Assembly (NCBI GenBank): GCA_937951485.1
Contig: CALEDJ010000006.1
Span: 1-64,000 of the forward strand
Origin: an uncultured bacterium
GTDB lineage: Bacteria; Hydrogenedentota; Hydrogenedentia; Hydrogenedentales; CAILVY01
DNA: 64,000 nucleotides
Reading direction: 5' to 3'
The notes under the pieces: model-generated
Databases searched by the model: none
Told to the model about the DNA's origin: nothing
The model's input: the letters and a program-made list of their open reading frames with translations, nothing else
Part shown: in pieces, positions 35,632-43,873 of the stretch
Numbering within the stretch: position 1 is the first letter of the stretch
How the letters are laid out: every line of letters starts with the position of its first letter
Program-made: the position numbers and the translations under genes

Positions 35632-35841
35632 ATGAAAACCGAGCGCCATCTGAACCTGATTAGTCGGTCTCCGCGCTGCGCGCAAATCAGCAATTTCCAG
35701 ATCAAACTGGAAAGCACGACAGAGATCATTGACCGTCTGCTGCTTGTCCCGCGCCAGCAACCGTGGAAGGCGACCGGCCCAAGTGGTAACGGCACCGATA
35801 CCACGACGGGCACAATCCCAGGCACCACCACGGAACTGTGA
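35632..35841 (+). CDS. Possible 69-residue small protein with Gly/Thr-rich tail
   Basis: ATG 35632 follows AAGGA by about 8 bases and begins 13 bp after the previous small ORF. The N-terminal half contains RCAQISNFQIKLESTTEIIDRLLL, echoing the SNFQ of its neighbour. The C-terminal end is low-complexity (GPSGNGTDTTTGTIPGTTTE). A hairpin with features of a terminator follows 25 bp later. No family recognised. No modification enzyme is nearby, so I do not call it a RiPP precursor. Confidence 0.4.
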   Translation: MKTERHLNLISRSPRCAQISNFQIKLESTTEIIDRLLLVPRQQPWKATGPSGNGTDTTTGTIPGTTTEL

Positions 35842-35865
35842 CCCAAAGTCCTTGCCGAATTGTGC

Positions 35866-35905
35866 AACGCCTTCACCCTGCATGTGGGGAGAAGGCGTTT
35901 TCTGT
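35866..35905 (+). terminator. Hairpin ending the small-ORF unit
   Basis: AACGCCTTC (35866-35874) and GAAGGCGTT (35891-35899) form a perfect 9-bp stem with a 16-base loop, followed by TTCTGTTC. The U-run is interrupted, so termination may be partial. Confidence 0.5.
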
Positions 35906-36128
35906 TCAGTAAGAAGCATGCCAATCGGCAGAAGCGATATCGGTAATCAGTGCTGTCGAAAACAGATTATTAAGAAGATGAAAGACCATGCCCAAAACCC
36001 TTGGAAAACCCTGTTGAATCAAGATAATGTGGCGGGCTTATCCTGTACGCAAACCTCTCCGCGGGAATTTCTGAGACATCATTGATCTCTGCACCAGGGG
36101 GTACTGTTTTGTTCCCCCCTCACCCCAC

Positions 36129-36203
36129 CCCTCTCCCAGCGGGAGAGGGCGTTTAGCGCGCAACCTGAGGCATGCTGTTGCTCCCTCTCCCTCCGGGAGA
36201 GGG
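36129..36203. repeat. REPIN-like palindrome pair, inverted relative to the 5' array
   Basis: Palindromes at 36129-36149 and 36183-36203 are separated by 33 bp. That spacer is the reverse complement of the 5' array spacer with a few changes (GCGTTTA...GCGCAACC). CCCTCACCCCACC flanks it, as at 26780. Confidence 0.85.
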
Positions 36204-36206
36204 GTT

Positions 36207-36593
36207 GAGTTGCGTGCGTCACGTTCTGCAAAAGAGGCCATTTGCCACCAGGACGGCGCGGCTGCGAATCACGCCGTCTTCACGCCCCTTCTCGTAGCGC
36301 GCATCCAGCACCAGGTACGGATAAGACTCCTCTTCAACGACTTCTTGATATTCTGCTTTCCAGGCATGGTGTTGGCTCCTTCTTGATTTGTTGTGAGTAA
36401 ATTTCCGAACTCATCATGCCCTCTTTTTGCAGAACTTGTGAAGCATAACCGAATTAGCCAGCAATGACTGGACGGCGGAGTCAAAGATTTTGCGGTGTTG
36501 TTCTCCCCCACCCGACCTTTCACAAATGGCTCGTGCAGCCTGTCAGCCTCTTCCAGAAACTTTAGACAAAATCTTTCACGGTCGAGAAAGAAT
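36207..36593 (-). mobile_element. IS256-like transposase remnant in composite repeat, copy 2 (B-A order)
   Basis: The same two segments as at 26381-26771 but swapped: B at 36207-36450, with YLVLDARYEKGREDG and VIRSRAVLVA on the minus strand, then A at 36451-36593. The B-to-A junction is GCATAACC|GAATTAGCC. The transposase fragment has an R-to-G change in the conserved motif and no complete frame. Segment A extends to the last codons of the GH28-like gene. Confidence 0.75.
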
Positions 36594-38264
36594 TCCGTTG
36601 AGCGCCAGCGCGGTTTCGGGAACTTCCGGCCCACGGTGCACACCTCGATTCGCACGGGTCAGGTCGCATGCCGTGAGATGGATGGCTTGGGTCCGGTCCC
36701 CGGCAACTTCGAGGAAAACCTGGGTATCGGGCGCGGCCACAGTCCCCGACAGGAAAGCATCCCGTACGTTCACGAAATGCAATACCGCCGCGCCGTCCGG
36801 CGAGGCCAAGGCATGCAACCCAGTGACACGAATGCCCGCGACATTGTCCATTACGATAGCGTGGCCCGGAACGCCCGGCCCTGCGGGGGTCGGATGAAGA
36901 CTGGATGGGTCCCAGGAAACATTGCGGTAGTCGTCGGCCTCGAGCCGCCAGAAGTCCTCAGCATACAAGAGTTGAACATTGTTCAGGGTCAAGTCTTTTA
37001 TGTGACGGACATACAGCCCATAGGCCGGTAACCCGCCGAACATGCGTGATTCCGGATACGCTCCTTCAACTTCAGGTACGGCTTCATCGGCTGGCTTATA
37101 GGTGGAACCGCCGGTATATGTAAACCTGACATTGCTCAGGCTTACTCCTTCAACAGGATGACCTGGTATTCCGGTGATGGAACTTGCCAGCGTTGCGTTT
37201 GTCGCAATAATATTATCAATATTCACGTTTTTCAGGGTGCCGGGCACTGGTGACGGCATATCACGCCCGCGATTGCCCAGGCGGATAAAAATGGGCGCTC
37301 GTATATCATGCATGACCACGTTCGATACGGATACCCCATCAATATGAGCGCCATCTACGGTCATGATGCCGAGGCCGGCATTGGCGGGACGATAGCGCCC
37401 CTGGCTGGCCTGTTCCCCCCCCTGGAGTCCCTTCATGACACAGTTGCTGAGAACGATTCGCTTGAAGTCGCCGCCGGATTCGGTGCCTAGTTTGAACGTG
37501 CTGCACGCCGATTCGAGGTAACAGTTGGTGACAGATACATCCTCTGTGGAACGCCGCCCGCCGAGCGAAAAACTGGATTTCAGCACAATGGCGTCATCCC
37601 AACTGACAATGTGGCAGTTCGCGATGCGCACATGGCGGCTTGCATCCGGGTCAATGCCGTCGGAATGGGCGTTGAGGATCATTACACCATCTATGTTGAC
37701 ATAATCCGTGCCGAGCAAACTGACGGCGTAATTCGGCGCGTTTCGGATGGTCACATCCCGGATTTCGACAAATTTGCAGCGCTTGAGCGCTATGGACTTC
37801 GGTCCCCCGCGCCGTTCACGGTTGCTGTCAATGGTCCCCCCGCCGAGGATGCCCACCCGATCGGCATCTTCCGCCCAGATCAGCGAAAAATGAAAAAACG
37901 ACGTTTCGCGGTCAGCGTCATTTGGGAAGTCAATCGTTTCATAAGGGTCATAGTCGTCGTCCGAGGGACTGCCGAGGATCGTTGCGCCGGGGTCAAGCCA
38001 CAGCCGCACGCCGCTCTTCAGCCGGATGCTGCCGGACAGATAGACACCCGGCGGAAAATAGACGGTTCCCCCTCCCCCATCCGCACAGGCGTCAACGGAT
38101 CTTTGGATGGCGGGGCTGTCCCTCGTTTTGCCGTCACCAACCGCGCCATACGCCGTGACCACATGGGGCGCGGGTGGGACAGTACTTGCAGCAGACAAAG
38201 CCCCCACAGCACATTGGATGAATATGAAAAAACATAACACACCCGTGAGCAGCCCATTCACCAT
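36576..38264 (-). CDS. Secreted GH28-like (polygalacturonase fold) protein
   Basis: A 562-residue protein with a signal peptide (LLTGVLCFFIFIQCAVGALSA) and the GH28 opening VVTAYGAVGDGKTRDSPAIQ. It then has a beta-helix with AHSDGIDPDASRHV (200-212) and IVSWDDAIVLKS (219-230), which supply the Asp residues of the GH28 site. The usual GHG and RIK motifs are not evident: ACSTFKLGTESGG and RPANAGLGIM stand where they would be expected. Substrate could therefore differ from pectin. The last seven residues and stop codon come from the neighbouring repeat segment A, so the natural C-terminus may have been replaced. Confidence 0.82.
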   Translation of the reverse strand: MVNGLLTGVLCFFIFIQCAVGALSAASTVPPAPHVVTAYGAVGDGKTRDSPAIQRSVDACADGGGGTVYFPPGVYLSGSIRLKSGVRLWLDPGATILGSPSDDDYDPYETIDFPNDADRETSFFHFSLIWAEDADRVGILGGGTIDSNRERRGGPKSIALKRCKFVEIRDVTIRNAPNYAVSLLGTDYVNIDGVMILNAHSDGIDPDASRHVRIANCHIVSWDDAIVLKSSFSLGGRRSTEDVSVTNCYLESACSTFKLGTESGGDFKRIVLSNCVMKGLQGGEQASQGRYRPANAGLGIMTVDGAHIDGVSVSNVVMHDIRAPIFIRLGNRGRDMPSPVPGTLKNVNIDNIIATNATLASSITGIPGHPVEGVSLSNVRFTYTGGSTYKPADEAVPEVEGAYPESRMFGGLPAYGLYVRHIKDLTLNNVQLLYAEDFWRLEADDYRNVSWDPSSLHPTPAGPGVPGHAIVMDNVAGIRVTGLHALASPDGAAVLHFVNVRDAFLSGTVAAPDTQVFLEVAGDRTQAIHLTACDLTRANRGVHRGPEVPETALALNGILSRP

Positions 38265-38618
38265 GACGCTTCTCCCCGCACACCGTGCTTCGCCAGAGAA
38301 TCAATGTGGTCACGCCATAATGTCCAACGGCTGGGAAAAAAGCAAGAAATCCGCCGGACGCATTTTTGAGGTGGGCTGCTTTACCTCATAAAGGAACACC
38401 CACGCTTGACATCATCGAGGATAGTTGGGGAACCGACCTTGAAGAACGCTCATTGGCATATACCTGGCTTCTTGTTGGATGCTGCCTTAAATCTTGCACC
38501 TTTTTCAGTCAAAACGTGTGCGCATGGGGCAAAATCAGGCAATTTGCCGGGATGCGGCGCTGATGTGTTTGATGGGTAAGAACAAGCGAAAAACCTGTGT
38601 ATTTTCAGGGAAAAATGA
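38265..38618. other. Intergenic DNA before the tRNA gene
   Basis: About 350 bp with no supported ORF. TTGACA near 38408 has no partner -10 at proper spacing. No repeat from elsewhere in the window recurs here. Confidence 0.5.
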
Positions 38619-38694
38619 TGGAGCGGGACACGGGGATCGAACCCGCGACATCCAGCTTGGGAAGCTGGCACTCTACCAACTGAGTTAGTCCCGC
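38619..38694 (-). tRNA. tRNA-Gly (anticodon CCC)
   Basis: The minus strand gives a full cloverleaf of 76 nt including an encoded CCA. The acceptor stem is GCGGGAC/GTCCCGC with discriminator U, the D arm is ACTC...GAGT, the anticodon stem is CCAGC/GCTGG around TTCCCAA (anticodon CCC), and the T arm GCGGG-TTCGATC-CCCGT has one G-U pair. It decodes GGG. Confidence 0.96.
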
Positions 38695-38943
38695 TCAGCG
38701 GCACAGGGATCGTAACATCTTTGGGGCGGGTTGTCAACAGCCATAAAACGGGATTGCACAGAAGTGGCAGTCGGATGGCCCCATCATGCTTTCTGAAAGG
38801 AAGGGGGTGCCGTTTTTCAACACGCATTCAGCAAGGCGCGGCATTTTCGTTTTTGGGTTTTGGGGGTGACAAATGACTGCGTTGACTCCGCAGGTGTTGC
38901 TGGCTATGATCGCATTGAGGAGCAAGGGCAGAGGTCCGATGTC

Positions 38944-40230
38944 ATGAAGTTGTCCGAGGCGAAATTGGCGGTGATTGGTGTAGTGTTGGGGGTGTGTCTT
39001 GCGGGCGCAGCGGATATGTCCGTGGAGGATATTGTACGCCGCAACGAATCGGCGGTGGTGACGTTGACAGGGATTCGCGAAAGTGACGGGGCCACGGTGC
39101 AGAGCAGCGGTTGCTGTTTTCCGGGCGGATTTATCCTGAGCGCGGCGCATCAGGTCGCGGGGGTGCGTAATTTGCGCGCGCGCCTGTCAAGGGGCGGTGA
39201 ATTCCCGGCGCGAATGATCGCAGTGGACATCACAAAAGAAATTGCATTGCTGCGGGTGGATGAACCATTCCCTGCGAATGTGGTGGTCGGGGATGCCTGG
39301 CGCTTGCGCAGCGGGTCCCCGCTGGTCTGCATTGCGGCCCCGGCGCATCTTGATCTGACGGTTGTGACGGGCATTGTCTCCAGCATGAATCGGACCTATC
39401 GGGGATATCCGGTGATCCAGGCGGACATGCGCGCCGCGCCGGGTTCCAGCGGGGGTCCTGTATTTGATGCAAACGGCATGCTGGTGGGGCTGATCATTGG
39501 ACGTTTGGAGGAAGAGGCGTGGGTGACGGTGGTGAACCCGGTGAACAATGCATATGACCTGCTGCAACGCCATGGCATCCCGGTGCCGGCGTTCGCCGGT
39601 CGGCCGTCGCGTGATTCCAGTGACACGGAAAACGAGGAGACGCTGTCCCCCGCTTCGGACATCAGCGAGCGCGACCGGCTTGCAGTGGAAGCATATAACC
39701 GGGGGGTGGCCGCGGAAGATGCTGTGGAAAAGGCAGCCGCTTATAGGACGGCTGTAACATTGCTGCCGGATTTTTACGAAGCATGGTTCAATCTCGGCGT
39801 GGCGGAGACTGTACGCGGTGACGTTGTGGCGGCGGAGGCCGCTTATCGTCGCGCAGCGGCGCTTCGTCCGGAAATGCCGGCGCCGCACCGTAATCTGGGC
39901 CGGCTCTTGTTGCGCTGTGAACGGCGCGAAGAGGCGGTCGCGTGTTTTGCGGAGGCGCTGCGGCTTGCGCCTGACGCGCCGCAGTCCCACAATGACTTCG
40001 GCGAGGCCTGTCGCCAGACGGGCCGCCTGAGAGAGGCCGTTCAAGCATTTGATGAAGCCCTGCGCCTTGATCCGCGTAATGCGAAGGTTTATTACAATCT
40101 TGGATTGACCTACGCGCAATTGGAACAGAACGAGGAAGCGGTCGCTCGTCTCCGCCAATACCTTGAACTGGCGGGCGAGACGCCAGACGCCGACGTGGTG
40201 CGGGTGTGGGTCGCCGAATTGACACAGTAG
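38944..40230 (+). CDS. Trypsin-like serine protease fused to TPR repeats
   Basis: From ATG 38944 the protein has 428 residues: a signal segment (KLAVIGVVLGVCLAGAA), an HtrA/trypsin-like domain (about 25-225) and TPRs (about 225-420). The protease shows ILSAAHQV with H69, DITKEIALLRVD, and APGSSGGPVF with S169. By alignment to the HtrA string D(I/L)AL, the acidic triad position is E99, not Asp, though D95 lies close. There is no PDZ domain; TPRs take its place, probably for target capture. It is 15 bp before the Ser/Thr kinase gene and likely cotranscribed. Periplasmic. Confidence 0.85.
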   Translation: MKLSEAKLAVIGVVLGVCLAGAADMSVEDIVRRNESAVVTLTGIRESDGATVQSSGCCFPGGFILSAAHQVAGVRNLRARLSRGGEFPARMIAVDITKEIALLRVDEPFPANVVVGDAWRLRSGSPLVCIAAPAHLDLTVVTGIVSSMNRTYRGYPVIQADMRAAPGSSGGPVFDANGMLVGLIIGRLEEEAWVTVVNPVNNAYDLLQRHGIPVPAFAGRPSRDSSDTENEETLSPASDISERDRLAVEAYNRGVAAEDAVEKAAAYRTAVTLLPDFYEAWFNLGVAETVRGDVVAAEAAYRRAAALRPEMPAPHRNLGRLLLRCERREEAVACFAEALRLAPDAPQSHNDFGEACRQTGRLREAVQAFDEALRLDPRNAKVYYNLGLTYAQLEQNEEAVARLRQYLELAGETPDADVVRVWVAELTQ

Positions 40231-40245
40231 GCGAAAGGAGGCGTC

Positions 40246-41790
40246 TTGCAGGAACAAGCGCATCCCGACAGGTTGGGCCGTTACGAAATCGTGCGCAAAC
40301 TGGGGGAAGGGGCGATGGGCGTGGTCTATGAGGGCCGCGACCCGAAGTTGGGGCGGCGCGTGGCGATCAAGACCGCGCGGCGCGAGTTGATGTCGAGCGG
40401 GGCGATGACCGAGGAATTGATGCAACGTTTTCTTCGGGAAGCGCAGGCGGCAGGCGCATTAAACCACCCCAATATCGTGACCATTTACGACGTCGGTGAA
40501 GAAGGCGATGTCTCCTATATCGCCATGGAGTATCTGGAAGGTTCCGATCTGCGGGATGTGATCGCCGACCGCCGGTGCCTGTCCGTGGAAGAGGTTGTCA
40601 ATCTGGGGGCGGTCATCGCCGAGGCGCTTTCGGCCGCCCACGCTCAGGGCATCGTGCACCGCGATGTGAAACCCGCCAATATCTTCGTTCAGACCGACGG
40701 CCGGGTCAAGATTACGGATTTCGGGATTGCACGGGTGATTGATTCCACGTTGACGCAGGAAGGCACGCTGATTGGCACGCCGCACTATATGAGTCCGGAG
40801 CAGTTCATGGGGCAGCGGGTGGATGGGCGGTCGGACCTGTTCTCTCTGGGAGTCATTCTCTATGAATTGCTCACGGGAGAAAAGCCCTTCAGCGGCGAGG
40901 CAATCAGCACGGTGATGCATCAATGCCTCAGGGTTGACCCGATTCCTCCGGAAGACTTGAATTTTGCAGTGCCCAAGCCCTTGGGCGGCGTGGTGATGAA
41001 GGCGATGAGCAAACGTCCGGACGGACGTTATCCCGATGGGCGCGCCTTGGCCGCAGCCCTGCGGGAGATCCTCAAGCCCGATCCTGATCCAAGCGTGCTG
41101 AAATGCACACCAGCCGCGAGCGAAGGCGAGCGGACTGTCATTGTTCCCTCCGACAATCTGGGCGCAACAACGCTATCGTCCGCACCGCCGCCCGGCGTGG
41201 AAGAAGCGATTGAGACCGCGCGTTTGGATGTCTCTGTGAAAGAGGACATTTCCCCACCCCTCTCCCCCACGCCGTCCGGCGCTTCATCGCGGCACAGGGC
41301 CCTCATGGGCATTGCCGCAGTGCTGGCGGTGTTTATCGTTGTCCTTGCAGGATGGTTGTTGCCGGCGAGAGACGCCGAGGTGACAACACCGAAGGGAAAC
41401 GGGGTGCCGGCCACGGTGCCGATTCGGGTTTCTGTCGAGGTTTTCCTGGCGCGCGACCTGGACACGTACCTTGAAGTGGACTCCGCGATGGCCGCGCGCA
41501 CAGCGGAATCCGGCGAAAACGGCGATTCACTTTACGCTGCAGTCGCCCGATTGGAGCAAAGCGGACGGATTGTCCGTGTGCCCGGCGCTTCGGTGTCAGT
41601 CCGCAATGCGACAGACAACACGGTGCTGGGCGAAGCGGTGACCGACAGCGACGGGCAGTGCAGTGTTACGGTGAACGCCACCCCGCCGAATGTCATTTTT
41701 GATATACGCCATGGCGCATTCGAACGTGAGATTCCGATGCAGGGCGAGCGTCGGTGGCAAAGAACGCAGTATTTTGCAGTACGGGAATAA
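40246..41790 (+). CDS. Transmembrane serine/threonine protein kinase (PknB-like)
   Basis: A 514-residue protein beginning at TTG 40246, supported by AAAGGAGG 5-6 bases upstream. The cytosolic Hanks-type kinase has the glycine loop GEGAMG (20-25), K42, E65, HRDVKPAN (138-145), DFG (158-160) and activation segment GTPHYMSPEQ (177-186), so it should be active. After a Pro/Ser-rich linker one membrane segment (about 350-370, ALMGIAAVLAVFIVVLAGWLL) leads to an outside domain of about 140 residues. Its end (VPGASVSVRNATDNTVLGEAVTDSDGQCSVTV) resembles carboxypeptidase-regulatory-like beta-sandwiches. The middle gene of the protease-kinase-CsgG cluster. Confidence 0.92.
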   Translation: MQEQAHPDRLGRYEIVRKLGEGAMGVVYEGRDPKLGRRVAIKTARRELMSSGAMTEELMQRFLREAQAAGALNHPNIVTIYDVGEEGDVSYIAMEYLEGSDLRDVIADRRCLSVEEVVNLGAVIAEALSAAHAQGIVHRDVKPANIFVQTDGRVKITDFGIARVIDSTLTQEGTLIGTPHYMSPEQFMGQRVDGRSDLFSLGVILYELLTGEKPFSGEAISTVMHQCLRVDPIPPEDLNFAVPKPLGGVVMKAMSKRPDGRYPDGRALAAALREILKPDPDPSVLKCTPAASEGERTVIVPSDNLGATTLSSAPPPGVEEAIETARLDVSVKEDISPPLSPTPSGASSRHRALMGIAAVLAVFIVVLAGWLLPARDAEVTTPKGNGVPATVPIRVSVEVFLARDLDTYLEVDSAMAARTAESGENGDSLYAAVARLEQSGRIVRVPGASVSVRNATDNTVLGEAVTDSDGQCSVTVNATPPNVIFDIRHGAFEREIPMQGERRWQRTQYFAVRE

Positions 41791-41964
41791 AGTTTCTGTG
41801 CCATACGACCGGCAGCGAATAGCAATCATGAACGCACCATGATAATCGTTAACCGGATCCCAATATGTTCGCCGAAAGCGGCACCGATTTGCAGTATAAT
41901 GGAGAACGAAACGGAGATACAGGGGTGGAACTATGAACGCGATGCGCGAACAGGAGGCCCTGAG

Positions 41965-43869
41965 ATGAGGAACCGCACGGCATGGTGCGCAGTGTGGGCG
42001 GCGTGCGCGCTTCTGCTGGCGACCGGGGCCGCAGTCGGCCAGTTGGCGCAAGGAAAACCGGCGCCCAGTATCCACGCGGTGGATATTCACGGCAAGGCCG
42101 TGAACCTGGACGCGCTGGTCCGGGAACAGCCGTATCTGGTGATTCTTTATTTTTTCTCCGTGGATACGGGCGAAGACATCGCGGTGAAGTTGCGCTATCT
42201 CGACATGCGCTACGGGCGGGACAAACTCAAGATCATCGCCCTCGGCATGAAAGAGGACGAAGCGGCCCTGAAAGCCTTTGCCGACCGCCTGAATATCCGG
42301 TATTTTCTTATCCACGCGGACAGCATCGAGAATGCCCCGTGGCTGAAGGAAATCTATAGTCTGCCGCTTACCCTGTTTGTGCAGGCGGACCCGGAAAAAA
42401 CAATCGAGCGGGTGCTCGTTGGCGGGGGCGCGGGGCAGGCGCAAATTCTGAAGGAGGTGGCGGAGAACCTTTACCAGCAGCGCCGCAGCGAGGCGCTGGA
42501 AATTGTCGAGGAGGCGATCGCCTCCGGCGAGGATCCGAAGGAGGCGGCGGAACTGAAGGGTTTCATCTTGACCGCGGAGGGAAAACTGGACGAAGCGGAG
42601 AAAGAGTTCGGACGGATTGATTCCGCGGCGGGGCTGGCGGCGGTGGCGCTGGAGCGGGGTGACCTGGATTCCGCTGCGCAGATCGCGGCATCGGCGCCGG
42701 ATGATGGCTATGCGCAGACCATCCGGGCGGAGGCGCTGATTCGAACCGGGAAAACCGCCGAGGCCGCCGAAGCGCTGGACACGGCCGCCACCGCCGCGAA
42801 GCGGCCCTGGCAGCAATCGGAGGCCGTCAACCTGCAGGGGCGCGTGGCGCACATTGAAGGCGACGCCGATAAGGCCGTCGCCGCGTATCGGCAGGCGATC
42901 GCGCTGGACCCCTACAACGTCATCGCGCTCAGCAATGAGGGCGCTGCGCACCGCGAAAAGGGCGATTTGGAGAAGGCGCGGGAAACCCTGGAGAAAGCGG
43001 CGCAAATACGTCCTGACGATTTGACGGAGATCATGGTCCGGCAGGTGCGGCGGGAACTGGAGGAAGCCAACGATGTGAAGCGGGCCGAGTTGGTGAACGC
43101 GCAAATCGCGGAATTGGGGAAGCGGTTCCGCGAATTGAAGGCGTCCGGTGCGATCAAGGATACGAATGACTGGACCAGCCGCCCATTGGTCGTGGCTTTT
43201 CTGCCGTCTGCGCGGCAGGAGAGCGCGTTGTTCGAGCGGGCCGGGACGGCGGTGGCGGTGCAGCGGGAAATCGAGGCGCGGCTTCAGGGCAGTGGCCGGA
43301 TGAGTGTGGTGGAACGGCAGATGCTCGACAAGTTGCTCCAGGAATTGAATCTCGGCAGTTCGGAACTGGCCGATCCCGCCACGCAACGGCAGTTGGGGCG
43401 CGTGCTCTCCGCCGGCGTGCTCGCTTTCACGGATTTCGGGCGCATCGGGTCTGATTTGATCATGTATGTGCGCCTGGTGGACACGGAAAGCACGCAGATC
43501 GTGGGGCAGGTCACAAGCACTGTGGATGAACGGCGGCCATCCGCGTGCATCCAATCCGTCGCGGGCGAACTGCTGGAGAAACTGTCAAATAATCGGGAGT
43601 TGCGTGGTCTGATCGCCGATATCTCCGACCCGGAGGCTGTTTTGATCAATATCGGCGCGCGGCATGGGGTGGAAACGGGACAGGTGTTCACCGTGCTGGC
43701 TGAGGGCGACCCCGTGGAAGCGGCTGGCCGGGTGATTGCACGCCGCCAGCGGCCTGTTGGAAAACTGCGCGTGACCCTGGTGGAAGCGGACTACGCGGTC
43801 TGCGCGCCCGTGGAACTCCGCGAAGATGTTCCGATCGCCAAAGAAATGAAGGTGCGCATCTTCAGATAG
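41965..43869 (+). CDS. Exported thioredoxin-like/TPR/CsgG-like protein
   Basis: AGGAGG 7 bases before ATG 41965 fixes the start; the frame is open further up to 41839. The 634-residue product has a signal peptide (ALLLATGAAVGQ), an AhpC/TSA-like thioredoxin fold (about 27-150) in which the active site reads SVDTGED without cysteines, TPRs (about 155-375), and a CsgG/LpoB-like domain (about 405-540, MSVVERQMLDKLLQELNLGSSELADP...GVLAFTDFGRIGSDLIMYVRLVDTEST). It ends with a small beta domain (HGVETGQVFTVL). CsgG-like domains sit in the outer membrane periplasmic face. Likely the envelope effector or scaffold for the kinase upstream. Confidence 0.82.
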   Translation: MRNRTAWCAVWAACALLLATGAAVGQLAQGKPAPSIHAVDIHGKAVNLDALVREQPYLVILYFFSVDTGEDIAVKLRYLDMRYGRDKLKIIALGMKEDEAALKAFADRLNIRYFLIHADSIENAPWLKEIYSLPLTLFVQADPEKTIERVLVGGGAGQAQILKEVAENLYQQRRSEALEIVEEAIASGEDPKEAAELKGFILTAEGKLDEAEKEFGRIDSAAGLAAVALERGDLDSAAQIAASAPDDGYAQTIRAEALIRTGKTAEAAEALDTAATAAKRPWQQSEAVNLQGRVAHIEGDADKAVAAYRQAIALDPYNVIALSNEGAAHREKGDLEKARETLEKAAQIRPDDLTEIMVRQVRRELEEANDVKRAELVNAQIAELGKRFRELKASGAIKDTNDWTSRPLVVAFLPSARQESALFERAGTAVAVQREIEARLQGSGRMSVVERQMLDKLLQELNLGSSELADPATQRQLGRVLSAGVLAFTDFGRIGSDLIMYVRLVDTESTQIVGQVTSTVDERRPSACIQSVAGELLEKLSNNRELRGLIADISDPEAVLINIGARHGVETGQVFTVLAEGDPVEAAGRVIARRQRPVGKLRVTLVEADYAVCAPVELREDVPIAKEMKVRIFR

Positions 43870-43873
43870 TCCC

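Noticed and set aside
35490-35841. RiPP (graspetide-like) precursor pair
   Set aside because: The Thr/Gly-rich tail is suggestive, but no ATP-grasp ligase, protease or exporter dedicated to peptides is adjacent.
41596-43554. 652-codon minus-strand open frame
   Set aside because: Antisense shadow of the TPR/CsgG-like gene.
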